Source of the DNA: Litomosoides sigmodontis
Taxonomy: Eukaryota; Nematoda; Chromadorea; Rhabditida; Onchocercidae
Assembly (NCBI GenBank): GCA_963070105.1
Contig: OY718803.1
Coordinates: forward strand, 3,268,507 to 3,332,506
Direction: 5' to 3'
DNA length: 64,000 nucleotides
Shown here: positions 53,416-64,000 of the stretch, piece by piece
How the letters are laid out: every line of letters begins with the position of its first letter
How positions within the stretch are numbered: position 1 is the stretch's first letter
Program-made: the position numbers and the translations under genes
Notes under the pieces: generated by a model
What the model saw: only the letters and a program-made list of their open reading frames with translations
Told to the model about the DNA's origin: nothing
Databases searched by the model: none

Positions 53416-56400
53416 CTCAGCACGCTTATTTCATTTCATTTCCTTCGGCAACCAGTCTTTTTATTTGAAATTAATTTGAGAGCAAATGCTTAGAGTTAAT
53501 CAACTCATCGTTTGACGGTTTTGTGCGTGATCTCTGTCACACTCTCGGGTCTTCAACACTGAAATTCATCATTTGAGTCATTGACTCACTTCTCCACCAC
53601 GACGCGTGAAGTATAACAGGTATGTTTGCCACTCTCTACGTACGAACGGAGCAAGCGTACGCATACTGTAATATAGGACAATTTAAGAAAAGAAAAATGC
53701 AAAAAAAAAAAGGAAGTGCTTTGAAGTGTTATAATCAAATTCTCTTTTATTATTTTTATTTTCACAAACGAATAATAACTTTGAGCAAAACATTTCTCTC
53801 TGCCGATGTTTTGCAGTGTAATGCAATGAAAGTGCAATCTCCGCTAAGCCTAACAATAACTTAAATATTTACTCATTCAAAATTTTTATTTTATCGGAAT
53901 GTTTTGATTAAAAATGTTATCAGTTTCAGTTCAATTTAGTTTTTTTCTTTTTAATATCTGATTATATTTTACTGTGATATCATTTGTAAATGCTAGCACA
54001 TTGGATGCTACTGGAATAATTTTTTTGGAAATTTTTATAAAAATGAGATTTTTAAAAAATAAAATGATTAATTTGCTGTCAGAGTGGATATTGTATGATA
54101 TCATTCAATATCGTATGTTGCTTGTTTTTGCTCATATTCCCTTGTTTTTTCTCTCAACAAAATTCACTTCCTTCAATCTTCCCACTTTAAAATTTAAATT
54201 TCAAGTAAGCTAAATACACTGATCGTTGTTAGTATAGGAGCAGTAGCTTTTTTTTGAAGAAAATTGTTTTAATTTTTTTTTGTTTTATAATTTTGCTATC
54301 AAATATTAAATATAAATTTTATGCTTTTTAGAATAATAAATGATTTTTCGTTCCTTTTTTTTGTCGTTCAAAAATCTAAATGTATAAAAATCATTTTTGT
54401 GCACAACTGGTTTTTAATTCGTTTTTTTTTCACTAAATATAATTGAAATGTGAAAAATGTCTAAATCTCATCATCCAATTTTAAATATCAAAAAAAGGAA
54501 CTCATTTGAGTGTAATTCATTTCAAATGAATGGAAAAGTTTACAACGTTTATTTCGATTATTACTGTCATACACTCTCGCTTCACAGTGTATGGATAACT
54601 TTGGAAAAGAGTTTTTTTTTCGATTATTTTATTTTATGCGCGAAATTATAAATTTAAATTGATGACCGATTGCCTTTTAATTCTCAATTACGTGGCTGAT
54701 ATTTATTTTCAACTGTTCGTTTAGCAATTTGCCCACTTCGACTATTCGAACATTTGGTAGCTATTGAAGGTGGAATGCGCCGCTCGCCTTAGAATGTCGC
54801 AAATGTCGCATCTTTAAACGACGAAGCGTTCCCGCCTCTCACTTTTCTTGTGCTATTTCCTCTTCACATTACACGTGAGTGGGAAGGAGTGATGCTAACT
54901 TCGGAATTGCGAATATTAGTTTTAGTCATAAATGCACACAAATGTTGATTAAAGAAGACAAATTTTTTCGTTTTCGAAAAATTTGAATTCAATTTGACAT
55001 CTGAAGTTTTGCTAAATAATTGAATTTTAAAAATTCTTACAAAAAGGAGAGTAGAATGTTAAAAATATTTCAATCGACAATTTAAAATTTTTTCCACAAT
55101 TAATTGTTGCTATTTAAACTTCAGTATCTATTAGTGTTTTTGTCTTCTTTTTTTTTCATTTTTATTTTGCTCTCTTCTGTTTTTCAATTTTTAGCACTAA
55201 CTGTTCTTTGAAAGCAATTTTAAAACAGATCGAACGGATGCCATTCTTTTAACAAACTCAGATAACTTTTCCGTTTTTTCTATTAGTTCAAATTTTTTTT
55301 TGTTTATTTAATAAAATATTGAATTGTATGTATTTTCTTATATGGAAAACTTATTTAATTTCTCATCTCACAATTTCAATTCATTTTCAACATTTTGCAT
55401 CTGAGAATGTTTATAGCGTCTAGCATTAGCGTCCCATATGACGGCGCATTTCTTTTTTCTTCCTCCTTGCTTGCTAGTCACAAACTAAAATCTATCGTTT
55501 TCATTTTCTTCAGCTAATATTTAAATATTAAAATAATTCATTGTAAGCTAATTCTTAATTGCCATACTTTCCTACTAATATTTTTGAGAGTTATGGATTA
55601 TTTCGGTGGCACACGTCATTCTCTCCTCATTTTTAGGTCTTAAATAGTTGGTGCATTATAAGGAGCAGCAATTACCCCTCAAACTTTGGCGAATTACATA
55701 CTCTATCCGTTGCAGTACTTGCGACTATGCTTTAAAGGGACGTTGTTGAAATTAGAGAGAGTGAAGTTTGCATTTTAATTTAAGAGAGAAAAACCTTCGC
55801 AAGAGTTATTCTCACTTAAGCAATCTTATAAATTGCTTCTTTTAAAAAAAAAAAGGTAGCATTAATTTTTTCTATCAATTCTTATTTATACTTATCTTTA
55901 GCAGTTCACAGCTAGCTAACTATCTTCACTTTATCTATTAGCTATAAATCATTTCTTTTTTTACATCTCTCCCTCTTCCTCTCTCTCTCTCTCTCTGTCC
56001 TCTCTCTTATCCTCCTTTTCTGTTATTTCTTTTTTTTTAACTGGTTTTTCTGTTTAAATAATTAAATTTCGGAAATTATGTTTAACAATTTAATACAATA
56101 ATTTTATTATTAGAGAAGGGGAAAAAAGGAATGCGTTTCGTTGTTTCTATTCATGCAAGTCCAAAATTAATTATTTGAAAATCATAAAGAAACGGTACTT
56201 GAAATGTAAGATGAAGTAGGATAGCCTACGTTCAATGTCAGATGAAATTTTGCTACTGTCACACGCCAAACTACTCTTTTTAATTAATACGTGAGCAGTA
56301 ACGTGTTGTCGATTAATTTTTTTTTGTTTAAAATTTGAATTTGAATTACAGATGGTCATCCCTTCTCATCTAATTTAGCATTTAATGTGAAATGAAATTC

Positions 56401-58578
56401 AAAAATCACTCACGAAATTTCACTTTTGCTAAATGCATCCACCTACTTTGTCAGAGAGAACTGAATGAAATAATGAAACAAACGAGAAGGTCAACGTGGC
56501 AATAAAAGTTGTTTTGGATGAGTAATTAAGCAAATAAGCTATAAAACAAACAGTTTGTCGGAGTGGAAGGACAGGAACAATACCTTCTGAGGGATGCATA
56601 GATTGGGAAGTATTTCATCATTCATGGATCTTTTCCGATCCGGAAACTAAACTTGCCGATTTCGCTTCCGATTTCTCATTTCTACTTTCATTATTTGATA
56701 ATTTAGCAATTTAAAATTGATTTGATTGAAAAAAAAATTGAAAATTTCAAGTTACTTTTTTCTTTGTTGTTTTTTTCTTTTCTTTTCTTTTTTTTTGAAG
56801 AACGAAATTCCATACTTTAAGAAAGAAAAGCATTAACTGGTTAGGGAGATATGAGCTTATACGGAAGCGGAAGAGTGAGATTTAACTCCTTGCGGATACT
56901 TCCATCTGTTACTAAAGTGCAAAAGTTTGTCATTCCAATCTTTCCTTCAAAAATATTTTCGTTTTTGTTTTTCCTAGAAAGCAATGTAAATGAATCATTG
57001 AGATTGACGTATAACGTACATTTATCGTTTTCACTTTTTCCATCCCTCAACGACCGAAAGCATTGTTTTCGATTTTGGCATATATAAGTTATTGGTGTAA
57101 GCATTGATTGCATCAACAAAATGTAGTAAAATTGAACAATGAGGAACTGGTTGGCACGGAATAATTGATTAGCACTAGATAGCTAATTAATTATTTTACT
57201 TTGCAATTATTAGTTGAATTCATTAATGTGTTGAAATGTTAGTTTAATCTCATTTAGCAACTGTCTGATATTTTTTTCATTGTAATTAAGAAGTCGACTT
57301 TTCCACTTTCCAAATAACACAGGTTAAAGTAGTAAAAAAGAAATGACTAATTAAACGGATAAGCTGTGCAAACAACACGGCGCAAAAGATCAAAGCAAAC
57401 AGATAAAGCAACAAACAAACAAACAAATAAACAAACAAGCAATAAAATAGGACAGAAAAGAACAAAGGAAATATAGCTTGAAGATAAGTGGCAAAAAGTT
57501 AATTACTGTTCAGAAGTTAAGCATTCAATTTTCTAACCTCAAGGGTTTCAATTTAAACACTTTCTTAATGCTTCTTTTTTCCTCCAAAGAAAAACGACTT
57601 AGTATTTTTAACAATTAATCATATTATTTTCTAATTCACTTCTGATAATAAACTAATAAATTAATTAACTCTCGGCTCCTCTTAATAATTAATTAACTAA
57701 TACTCTTTCTTGAAATGTTATGTCTAACATTTATTAGTTATTGTTCAACTAGTTGATTATCATATGAAAGGTTTCGCTGCACCTTGAAAAATTTTATTCG
57801 TTTGCTAAAAGTACTCCAGCATTATCTCATCGTTATTTGTCTTAAAAACAGAGAGAGGGAGGAGGGAGAATCGCTAAATTAATTTCGAATATTTCACCCT
57901 TTTCAAACGTGTGAACTGAGGTATGCAATGTTCTGCTTGAGATTTTATTTTTATTTTTCAATACTTTAAAAATATTTACATTAATTTGTTCAACGTTCAG
58001 CAACTGCTAGCTTTAGCCGACAAAACGTGTTTTGCTCAGGTATTGCGAGAAACGAAACGAAAAAAAAAAGAAAGAAAAGGCCGAAAATAAGGAAATTAGT
58101 TTGCCTTTGCCTAACAAACAGGCCGTCGTGCGGTAATTATTTCCCTTCGTCATTTCAACAATACGAAAAGGGTGGAAGGATGAAAAATTTAATATCAAAA
58201 AAGGAAAAACAAAGAAAAAAAAGTTCGTTCCATTGGGAAATCAAACAATTTTTCCTTCTCTCTCCAAAATACATGTTTGTCTTCCTTTTTTTTTCCTTTT
58301 TATGTTCCATTTTGTTGAACAGAGAGGGAGAGAGAGAGAGAGAGGGAGAAGTAATTTTGTACATTGAAATGAAAAGATGTCAAGGTTGATTGATGTCGAA
58401 GTTCAAGGATGATATCCACTAACGGTTATTTGTTTTGTTGAATTGCTTTCTATTTTGAAATATTCACTGACTAGATTATTTGTATTCTTCATAAATTTTC
58501 AAATTTATGATGAAAAAATTAGCTCAAATTAATAATTGAATTATGATGTGGTAAATTGTATTTCATTTTTTCGAAATA

Positions 58579-58628
58579 TTCACTCATCACTAAACTACCA
58601 TCTTCATGGTAGTTTAGTGATAAGTGAA
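58579..58628. other. Near-perfect hairpin
   Basis: A 15-bp perfect stem, TCACTAAACTACCAT (58587-58601), pairs with 58606-58620 across a CTTC loop. It extends outward through TTCACTCA and TAAGTGAA with a single mismatch, to about 23 bp. It lies in gene-free sequence, 2.3 kb upstream of the phosphatase gene. The loop is shorter than is usual for a microRNA precursor, so it may be a foldback remnant or cis-structure. Confidence 0.85.
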
Positions 58629-60962
58629 CATATCTTCATCATTAATCATTTGCGCACTTCTTATTCCGCCAAACTTTGTTTTTATCACTATTTTCAGAAA
58701 AAAGAAAGAGGAAGAGTCAGGTTTCGGCTAACTCTTTAATTGCTAATTATCATCCTATGCATGTGTACTGTAAATTAATTTAAGAAAAAAAAAATTCACT
58801 TTAAAAGTTTTTTCTCTCTCCTCTCCTTTCAAGAGTCACAATGACTCATAGCATAAATGTAAGCGAATTGCTATTCACAACGCCGATAATTTGATATTTT
58901 CCGCCATCGATCAATCCTATCGATCAAAACAAATTATAAAATACCAATTAAATATATTTATGTTAAAAATAGAATTAATGCAAGCACAATTGTTATTTTC
59001 GTTTGTGCTATTAACATTTCATTGGAAGTGTGCTAATCAGTTCTCTGAGAGTATTTCTCATAACTGAGCGCAAAACATCCATCTCCAAGGTGCCCGTAGC
59101 AACATCAATGTCACGAAGTTAATATTAACTTAAAATTTAAAAAATGCATTGAATAAAATTCTATCCGGAAGTGATACGCTTTCTGAGGCATAACATTATC
59201 ACTCCATCATTATCATCAATCTTCATTAGCCACATTTTTTTTCTCATTCATTTGCTTTTACTTTTAACAGTCAAAGATCACCGCTCTCTCTCTCTCTCTC
59301 GCTCTCTCTCTTTTTTTCTCTTTGCATCCTATGAATTCTTTTAAAGTGTAAAATAACATTTTGAGTAATTATCTAAAACAACAATTTTTCAGGTTAATTG
59401 TTTATTAATTTCTCTGTTAATTTCTCAGCAAATTATTTTGATCTTTTTTTTTGCACTTTTCAACCTGAAAATTGAATTATTTAAAAAAAAACGAAGAATT
59501 GATTGATTTTTTCACATATTTGAATAATATGAAATATTCGAATTGAATGCGCCACACGTCAATCCCTCCTTATTGCTTGTTCAGTTTTTTTCTCACTTTG
59601 AACGGTTTCCTTTCAAATTACATCCATCCATTTCATTCACTTGCATATTTGCGCCAAATTCTTCACCGTTCGTTTGTTTGTTTGTAATTTGGAATTTTTA
59701 TTAGCGGAAAATTTTGAGGGAAAGAGTCGGAAGGAAAAAACGAAGGGAAAAGTAATTATTGGAAAGAATGACAGCAATAGCTATCATTTATTTTTGTTTT
59801 AATTTAATTTGAAAAAAAAAAGAAACGTTTTTTGAGGAGAAATCAATCTTCTTATATTATAAGTTCATTTCTTCTGCTTCGTTTTTTCTTCGTTTCTTTC
59901 CCTCTCTTCCCTGTCGAAGTAGCAAATTTTCAATCTAAAAAAATGAAAAAAATTTGACAGTTGAATTTTTAAAATTGCGAAAGAAAAAAAAAAGAAATTT
60001 AACAAATTGAAAGGAATGATTAATTGGAATCATTCGTTGAGAATTAACTTTTTCTTATAGTTTTAAGATAAGCTGTGTGAGAGATGATAACCTTTCATTC
60101 TCATCCTACCTTATCGCAAGACTTATAAACTCTTTATTTGTGTAATATTATTGTTGCATCGGAACAAAGAGAGGGAGAGAGAGAGGGAGAGAGAGTGAAA
60201 AAAAAATTTTTTTTTGAAATTGCTGAAAGTTTTCATGGATGGAATGAATGAGGAATTGATTCATTCCTTCCATTTTCCTGATTTTCATTGTTCTGTTTGA
60301 CATTGGCAAATTCTATTTTCTGATTCATCCGGAAAAAAACGGCGATACTTTCCGACGATGTAACAACACTTTTTTTTGTTTAAAAAAAAAAGAAACTAAA
60401 ATTTAAATATGAAATCTTAGGCAATAGCAGGAAAAAAAAACATCTAATATAATATCATTTAAACAGTAGTAAATCATGTATCTAATTTGAACTTTCATTT
60501 TTAAACGTATTTAGTAGAGAGGTAAGGAAAGTGTTTTTTCTTTTTTTTTTTTTTATTTGAGGCAATAAATTAATTCGTATCGTAAAAGCTATCCATTCTA
60601 ATAATGCAACGGTCACTGCTTTATTTATCCTATTTGTTTTTTGCAGATTTTATTTCCATAGCAACTCAGTTTATTTTTTTGAATTCCTTTGAATGTTATA
60701 TTTTCGCTGATTGATCATTTTTGCGCATCTATTCAATTTTTATCAACGAAAAAATTTTTTAATTTTAGAAAAATTTATTTCCATCAGTGCTGCATTTTTT
60801 TTTCTTTGTTGCAAAAACGATGCAACAAATTCTAAAGTGAAGAATTGGAATTTTCTCATTTCAAAACTTTTTTTTTTTCATTTTTGCTGCGAATTTTTGC
60901 GAGGGAAAAATTGGTTGAACATAAAATAGCCTGAAATTATCTTATTACAGAACACTGTCTTA

Positions 60963-62406
60963 ATGTCGAGAATAGGATTGTTTGGGCAAATTTCCGAAGT
61001 TACTGATCACTTATTTCTATCTGGCGCTGGTGTCCTGAAACTTGAAAAATTACGTCAAAAGAAAATTTCATGTATTGTAAATGCAACTGTTGAAGAACCA
61101 TCCACTCACATTCCAGGTAAAATTGTTCCTAACTTTTATAAATAATTTCAACTTCAACAAACTTTCAATAAAGGTAATTTCAATAAAATTTTAACTTTTA
61201 TTTGCAGTAAAGCCTAATTTAGCATCACTTGCTTCTTCACTTATATTACAAGCAGTTCTTTTTTTGATAAAATTTTAATTTTTATTTTATCTTTTTATTT
61301 CGCTAACAATGTACTGGAGAAGTTTCTTTCAGGGATTGACTACTTGAGGATCTCAATCGAGGACAGTCCCTATTCAAAAATTAATCAATACTTTGATATT
61401 GTTGCCGATAAGATCAAAGCAGTCAAGGTGAATAAATAGAATTAATCACTTTCATTCACTATTTTTTGGAAAATTAATTTGAAATTTAAGAAGTATAATG
61501 TGTGCACCACTTCAAAGTTTTATAAATTTGATAGCTATTCGGGCTAAAAATTTTGCATATTGCGAATGCACAGAAACATTTTAGGATAGAGGTGGCCGGA
61601 CTTTAGTACACTGTGTGGCTGGTGTATCTCGGTCGGCTACTTTGTGCATGATATATCTGGTGAAGCATGAGCGAATGACGTTACGCCAGGCGTATCATTT
61701 TGTTAAGTCAGCTCGACCTGTTGTAAAGCCTAACGTAGGCTTCTGGAGGCAAATGATCGAGTATGAGTGCAAATTAAGAGGTTGCAATTTCTTTAATTTC
61801 ACTCCGTCAATTGTTTAATTCATTCATTTGCTTTACCACAATTTCAAAAATTACAATTCAAATGCAACTTATTGAAACAAACAACCGTTATTTGTTAAGT
61901 GACTTAGAAACACTTCATTAGTGAATTTTAGGTTCCAGTTCAGTGCAAATGATTGATACAAATCGTGATGGTATGGCACTTCCGGATGTGTACTGCTCAG
62001 AGCTAAAATGGCGGCCAATTCAAAATCATTCATTAGCAAAGGATACTTGTCGAAATATCACAATCACACAAGTGCCTTTCAAATATTCGCAAACCTCGTT
62101 AGTCATTATTTCTTATTGCATATAAAATTGGGTTGAAATGAATTAAAATGCATAGGAAATGAATATTTCATGTAACATTTTGTGCTTTTTTTTTTGTTTC
62201 GTCCATTTCCACGTTTGTTTTTCAGGAATTTTGCGCGTCCAATGGGCGCATCCTATCGGCGCTTCATTTCACCCTCAATTATGCCATCAATTTTCTCACT
62301 TCCAACGCGACAACACTCACCGTTCTCAATGCTAACATCAACGCTTGCTCGACGACGCAGCAACGATTTGTCCGACACGTATCATTCAGGTTTCTCCACG
62401 TTCTAG
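60963..62406 (+). CDS. Dual-specificity protein phosphatase, DUSP14/18-like
   Basis: Cytosolic phosphatase of the atypical DUSP group, which removes phosphate from Tyr and Ser/Thr, often on MAP kinases. Exons: 60963-61116, 61333-61427, 61585-61780, 61932-62097, 62226-62406; 264 codons, 263 aa. The start MSRIGLFGQISEV leads into HLFLSGAGVL and ISCIVNATVEEP. The likely general acid is Asp62 in ISIEDSPYS. The signature HCVAGVSRSATLCMIYL gives catalytic Cys93 and Arg99. It is followed by AYHFVKSARPVVKPNVGFWR, QMIEYE and LPDVYC, which follow human DUSP14 closely. Human DUSP14 ends soon after this point (198 aa); here a Ser/Arg-rich tail of about 70 residues follows, with no known domain. TTACAG at 60950 upstream of the ATG could be a cis or spliced-leader acceptor. 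The substrate cannot be inferred. Confidence 0.94.
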
Positions 62407-64000
62407 TTGATATGATGGTGGTGGTGATGATAAGAGATGATGTGATAATGATGCATTTTAATTAACATACTTTTTTTAATGTAACAAAGCAAATTCCTGA
62501 TATTTCCTTCTTATCTTATGCTGTGATACTGTTGTAAAAGTTTATTTAATGAATTAATTATGATAATTTATGTTTCTTCTCCAAACGTTTTTCTTCTCTA
62601 CAAAATTCCAATGAAAATTTCACCCCTCTCAGAGAGGAGGATATTATCAACGAGAAAAAAAATTTTGATATATTTCAATAAATTTAATTTCTTCCTAGTT
62701 ACGTTATGCTCCATTAATGAATGATTTTTTGTTGAATTTTTTTTTAAGCATTCAAATTAAGCCTTGAATTTTTATTCAACTAAGAAAGAAAAAGGATATT
62801 TGTTGATTGAATAACATCTTACACAACGTGTTATGTGTTACCTGCAGTTATTGCAATTATGAATTTTATAAAAAGGTAATTATTCCGCTATGTATGTGTG
62901 TATATTATGAAAGCGTTTCATCTGTTACTTGGACTTTGTTTATTAAGCAAAATGGAAGAAAGAAATCAAATGACGTACGTGACACGATAGCGTCAGCGCA
63001 CTTCGTGATTTTTTTCCAGCAAACACTGATGATCACCGAACAATGACTATTCATTATATTAATTGGAGAGGCACTATTGGATAGGAACTTGTTTTTTTTT
63101 AGTAAAATATGCAATAATATCATTCAAAAATACTCCTATTATCATTTTTGTTGATAATTTGCTACTTTGCTGCAATTGTAAACGTTGTATGTACGTGAAA
63201 TTTGACGTTATAGACTCGTTTGATAATTTAAATGATCCGTGTTAACCTGGTAACAATCATTTTCTTTTCATCCATCATTTATCATAAACGATGATAAAAT
63301 AATACACGACGATTTCGTTTTTCATTCCGAACATTTGCTATTGCAAACGTTGACGGAAGTGAGGAGAAGCAAACAGTAACTTATTTGTAGGCGCACGTTG
63401 AATATGACGAATTATCGTACGTAGGAGAGAAAGAGCGTGGACTGATGGAAATTTTCACTGATTGCGCTATCTCTCCCGAGAACTATCATCCACCGGGAAC
63501 TCTTTGTAAACTCTCTGTAAAACGGGATGATTAAGTAAAATTAAACAGAATGGCAAATTCAAAATTTTTTCCTTTTTTTCATATAAAAACTATTTCACAT
63601 TATTTCACATTTGAAATGAAGTTTTGAATGATTAAATACTGCTTGCCACATGGAAGTTTGCTTTGAATTCAAAAGAAGAGAAGAGTTAAAGAAACATGAA
63701 TCATACAATTTCATTGTTGCACGGAACTCGTGAGAGGAAATCGAGAAGTTCATTATTGGAAATGAAATTTGGATTACGTAATTTTTTCGTAAATTTATTA
63801 ATACCTAAAACACCTCGAAATTTTAATAGCAAAAGTAGTAGCACTGGCAAAATAACAATAATAACAATGATATTATCTGATTACACTGCTAAGATGAATG
63901 AAATTTATGTTAATATTTGAAATTAAATTGGAATAATTTCGAATGTTTTCAAACTTGAATTTAAAAAAAAAGGAAAAAGAAATTAAACTACTTACCCCAT
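62407..64000. other. 3' flank of the phosphatase gene and window edge
   Basis: Apart from the candidate segment at 63391-63534, nothing could be assigned. The last bases, read on the minus strand, give ATGGG followed by GTAAGTAG, a strong donor context. A minus-strand exon could end at the very edge, but too little is visible to call it. Confidence 0.4.
63391..63534 (+). CDS. Candidate orphan exon, function unknown
   Basis: Directly after a TTATTTGTAG acceptor-like site an open frame of 47 codons reads AHVEYDELSYVGEKERGLME, then CAISPENYHPPGTLCKL, ending in TAA. It is richer in G+C and more protein-like than its flanks. Possible donors lie at T|GTAAAC (63506) and TCT|GTAAAA (63517). No matching upstream exon was found and no family is recognised. 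Confidence 0.25.
   Translation, partial: AHVEYDELSYVGEKERGLMEIFTDCAISPENYHPPGTLCKLSVKRDD

Larger units (their letters stand above)
49335..60962. other. Long stretch without recognised genes
   Basis: About 11.6 kb of A+T-rich sequence downstream of DMAP1. Apart from the tandem repeats and hairpin listed separately, it has a CTAT tract (about 53052-53072) and several GA/CT tracts (55978-55998, 58321-58349, 59282-59310, 60168-60195). Scattered ATG frames of 60-90 codons, such as 54457-54651, show no exon context or family. Confidence 0.5.

Noticed and set aside
54457..54651. 64-codon plus-strand ATG frame
   Set aside because: Low-complexity and Phe-rich toward the end, no acceptor or donor context, no recognisable family.
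1..64000. Bacterial endosymbiont insertions, tRNA or rRNA genes
   Set aside because: I looked for tRNA B-box-like sequence, rRNA and compact bacterial-type frames and saw none, though reading by eye cannot exclude short fragments.

Overview
The window looks like a nematode nuclear scaffold. It is strongly A+T-rich, gene-poor and intron-rich, with short GT-AG introns and many CT/GA, GT and trinucleotide microsatellites. The best-conserved proteins have nematode relatives. The BLIMP-1-type zinc-finger protein carries the GKTRYEC and [14 protein letters not shown] signatures I recall from Caenorhabditis elegans BLMP-1. The texture suits a spirurid or filarial worm, but I cannot fix the species. 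A 200-base run of N (8327-8526) is a scaffold gap.

Five genes could be rebuilt exon by exon, each with one continuous frame: (1) COP9 signalosome subunit 7, minus strand, 2537-4473, 4 exons, 237 aa; (2) blmp-1/PRDM1, plus strand, 16996-22736, 11 exons, about 804 aa; (3) a K+-dependent Na+/Ca2+ exchanger of the NCKX/SLC24 family, minus strand, 25345-32798, 15 exons, 625 aa, with one GC-AG intron; (4) DMAP1 (C. elegans ekl-4), plus strand, 45617-49334, 11 exons, 481 aa; (5) a DUSP14/18-like dual-specificity phosphatase, plus strand, 60963-62406, 5 exons, 263 aa. These are single-copy cellular genes, not an operon or one pathway: protein-degradation control, developmental transcription, calcium export, chromatin remodelling and MAP-kinase-type signalling.

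Layout: 1-1786 holds coding-like segments of an unrecognised plus-strand gene. 2537-4473 is CSN7. 5631-5955 is a 31-bp minisatellite with two alternating unit types. 5956-16900 is a long gene-poor stretch with a coding-like GC island (7414-7969), the gap, and a 0.6-kb GTT/GCT array (about 12344-12955). 16908-22736 is blmp-1 with an overlapping upstream reading frame. 25345-32798 is the exchanger. 32799-45616 has no convincing gene but holds an AAT/AAC array, a perfect 33-bp duplication, one coding-like segment and a foldback-type repeat with a third copy nearby. 45617-49334 is DMAP1. 49335-60962 is again without recognisable genes but has a 32-bp minisatellite, a 50-bp tandem repeat and a near-perfect hairpin. 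60963-62406 is the phosphatase, and one more coding-like segment lies at 63391-63534.

I found no new multi-gene system. The points most worth a second look are the foldback repeat, the GC-AG intron, the overlapping upstream frame at blmp-1, a canonical CSN7 in a nematode, and the unrecognised coding-like islands. All gene calls rest on reading the sequence and on remembered family sequences; no database search was run.
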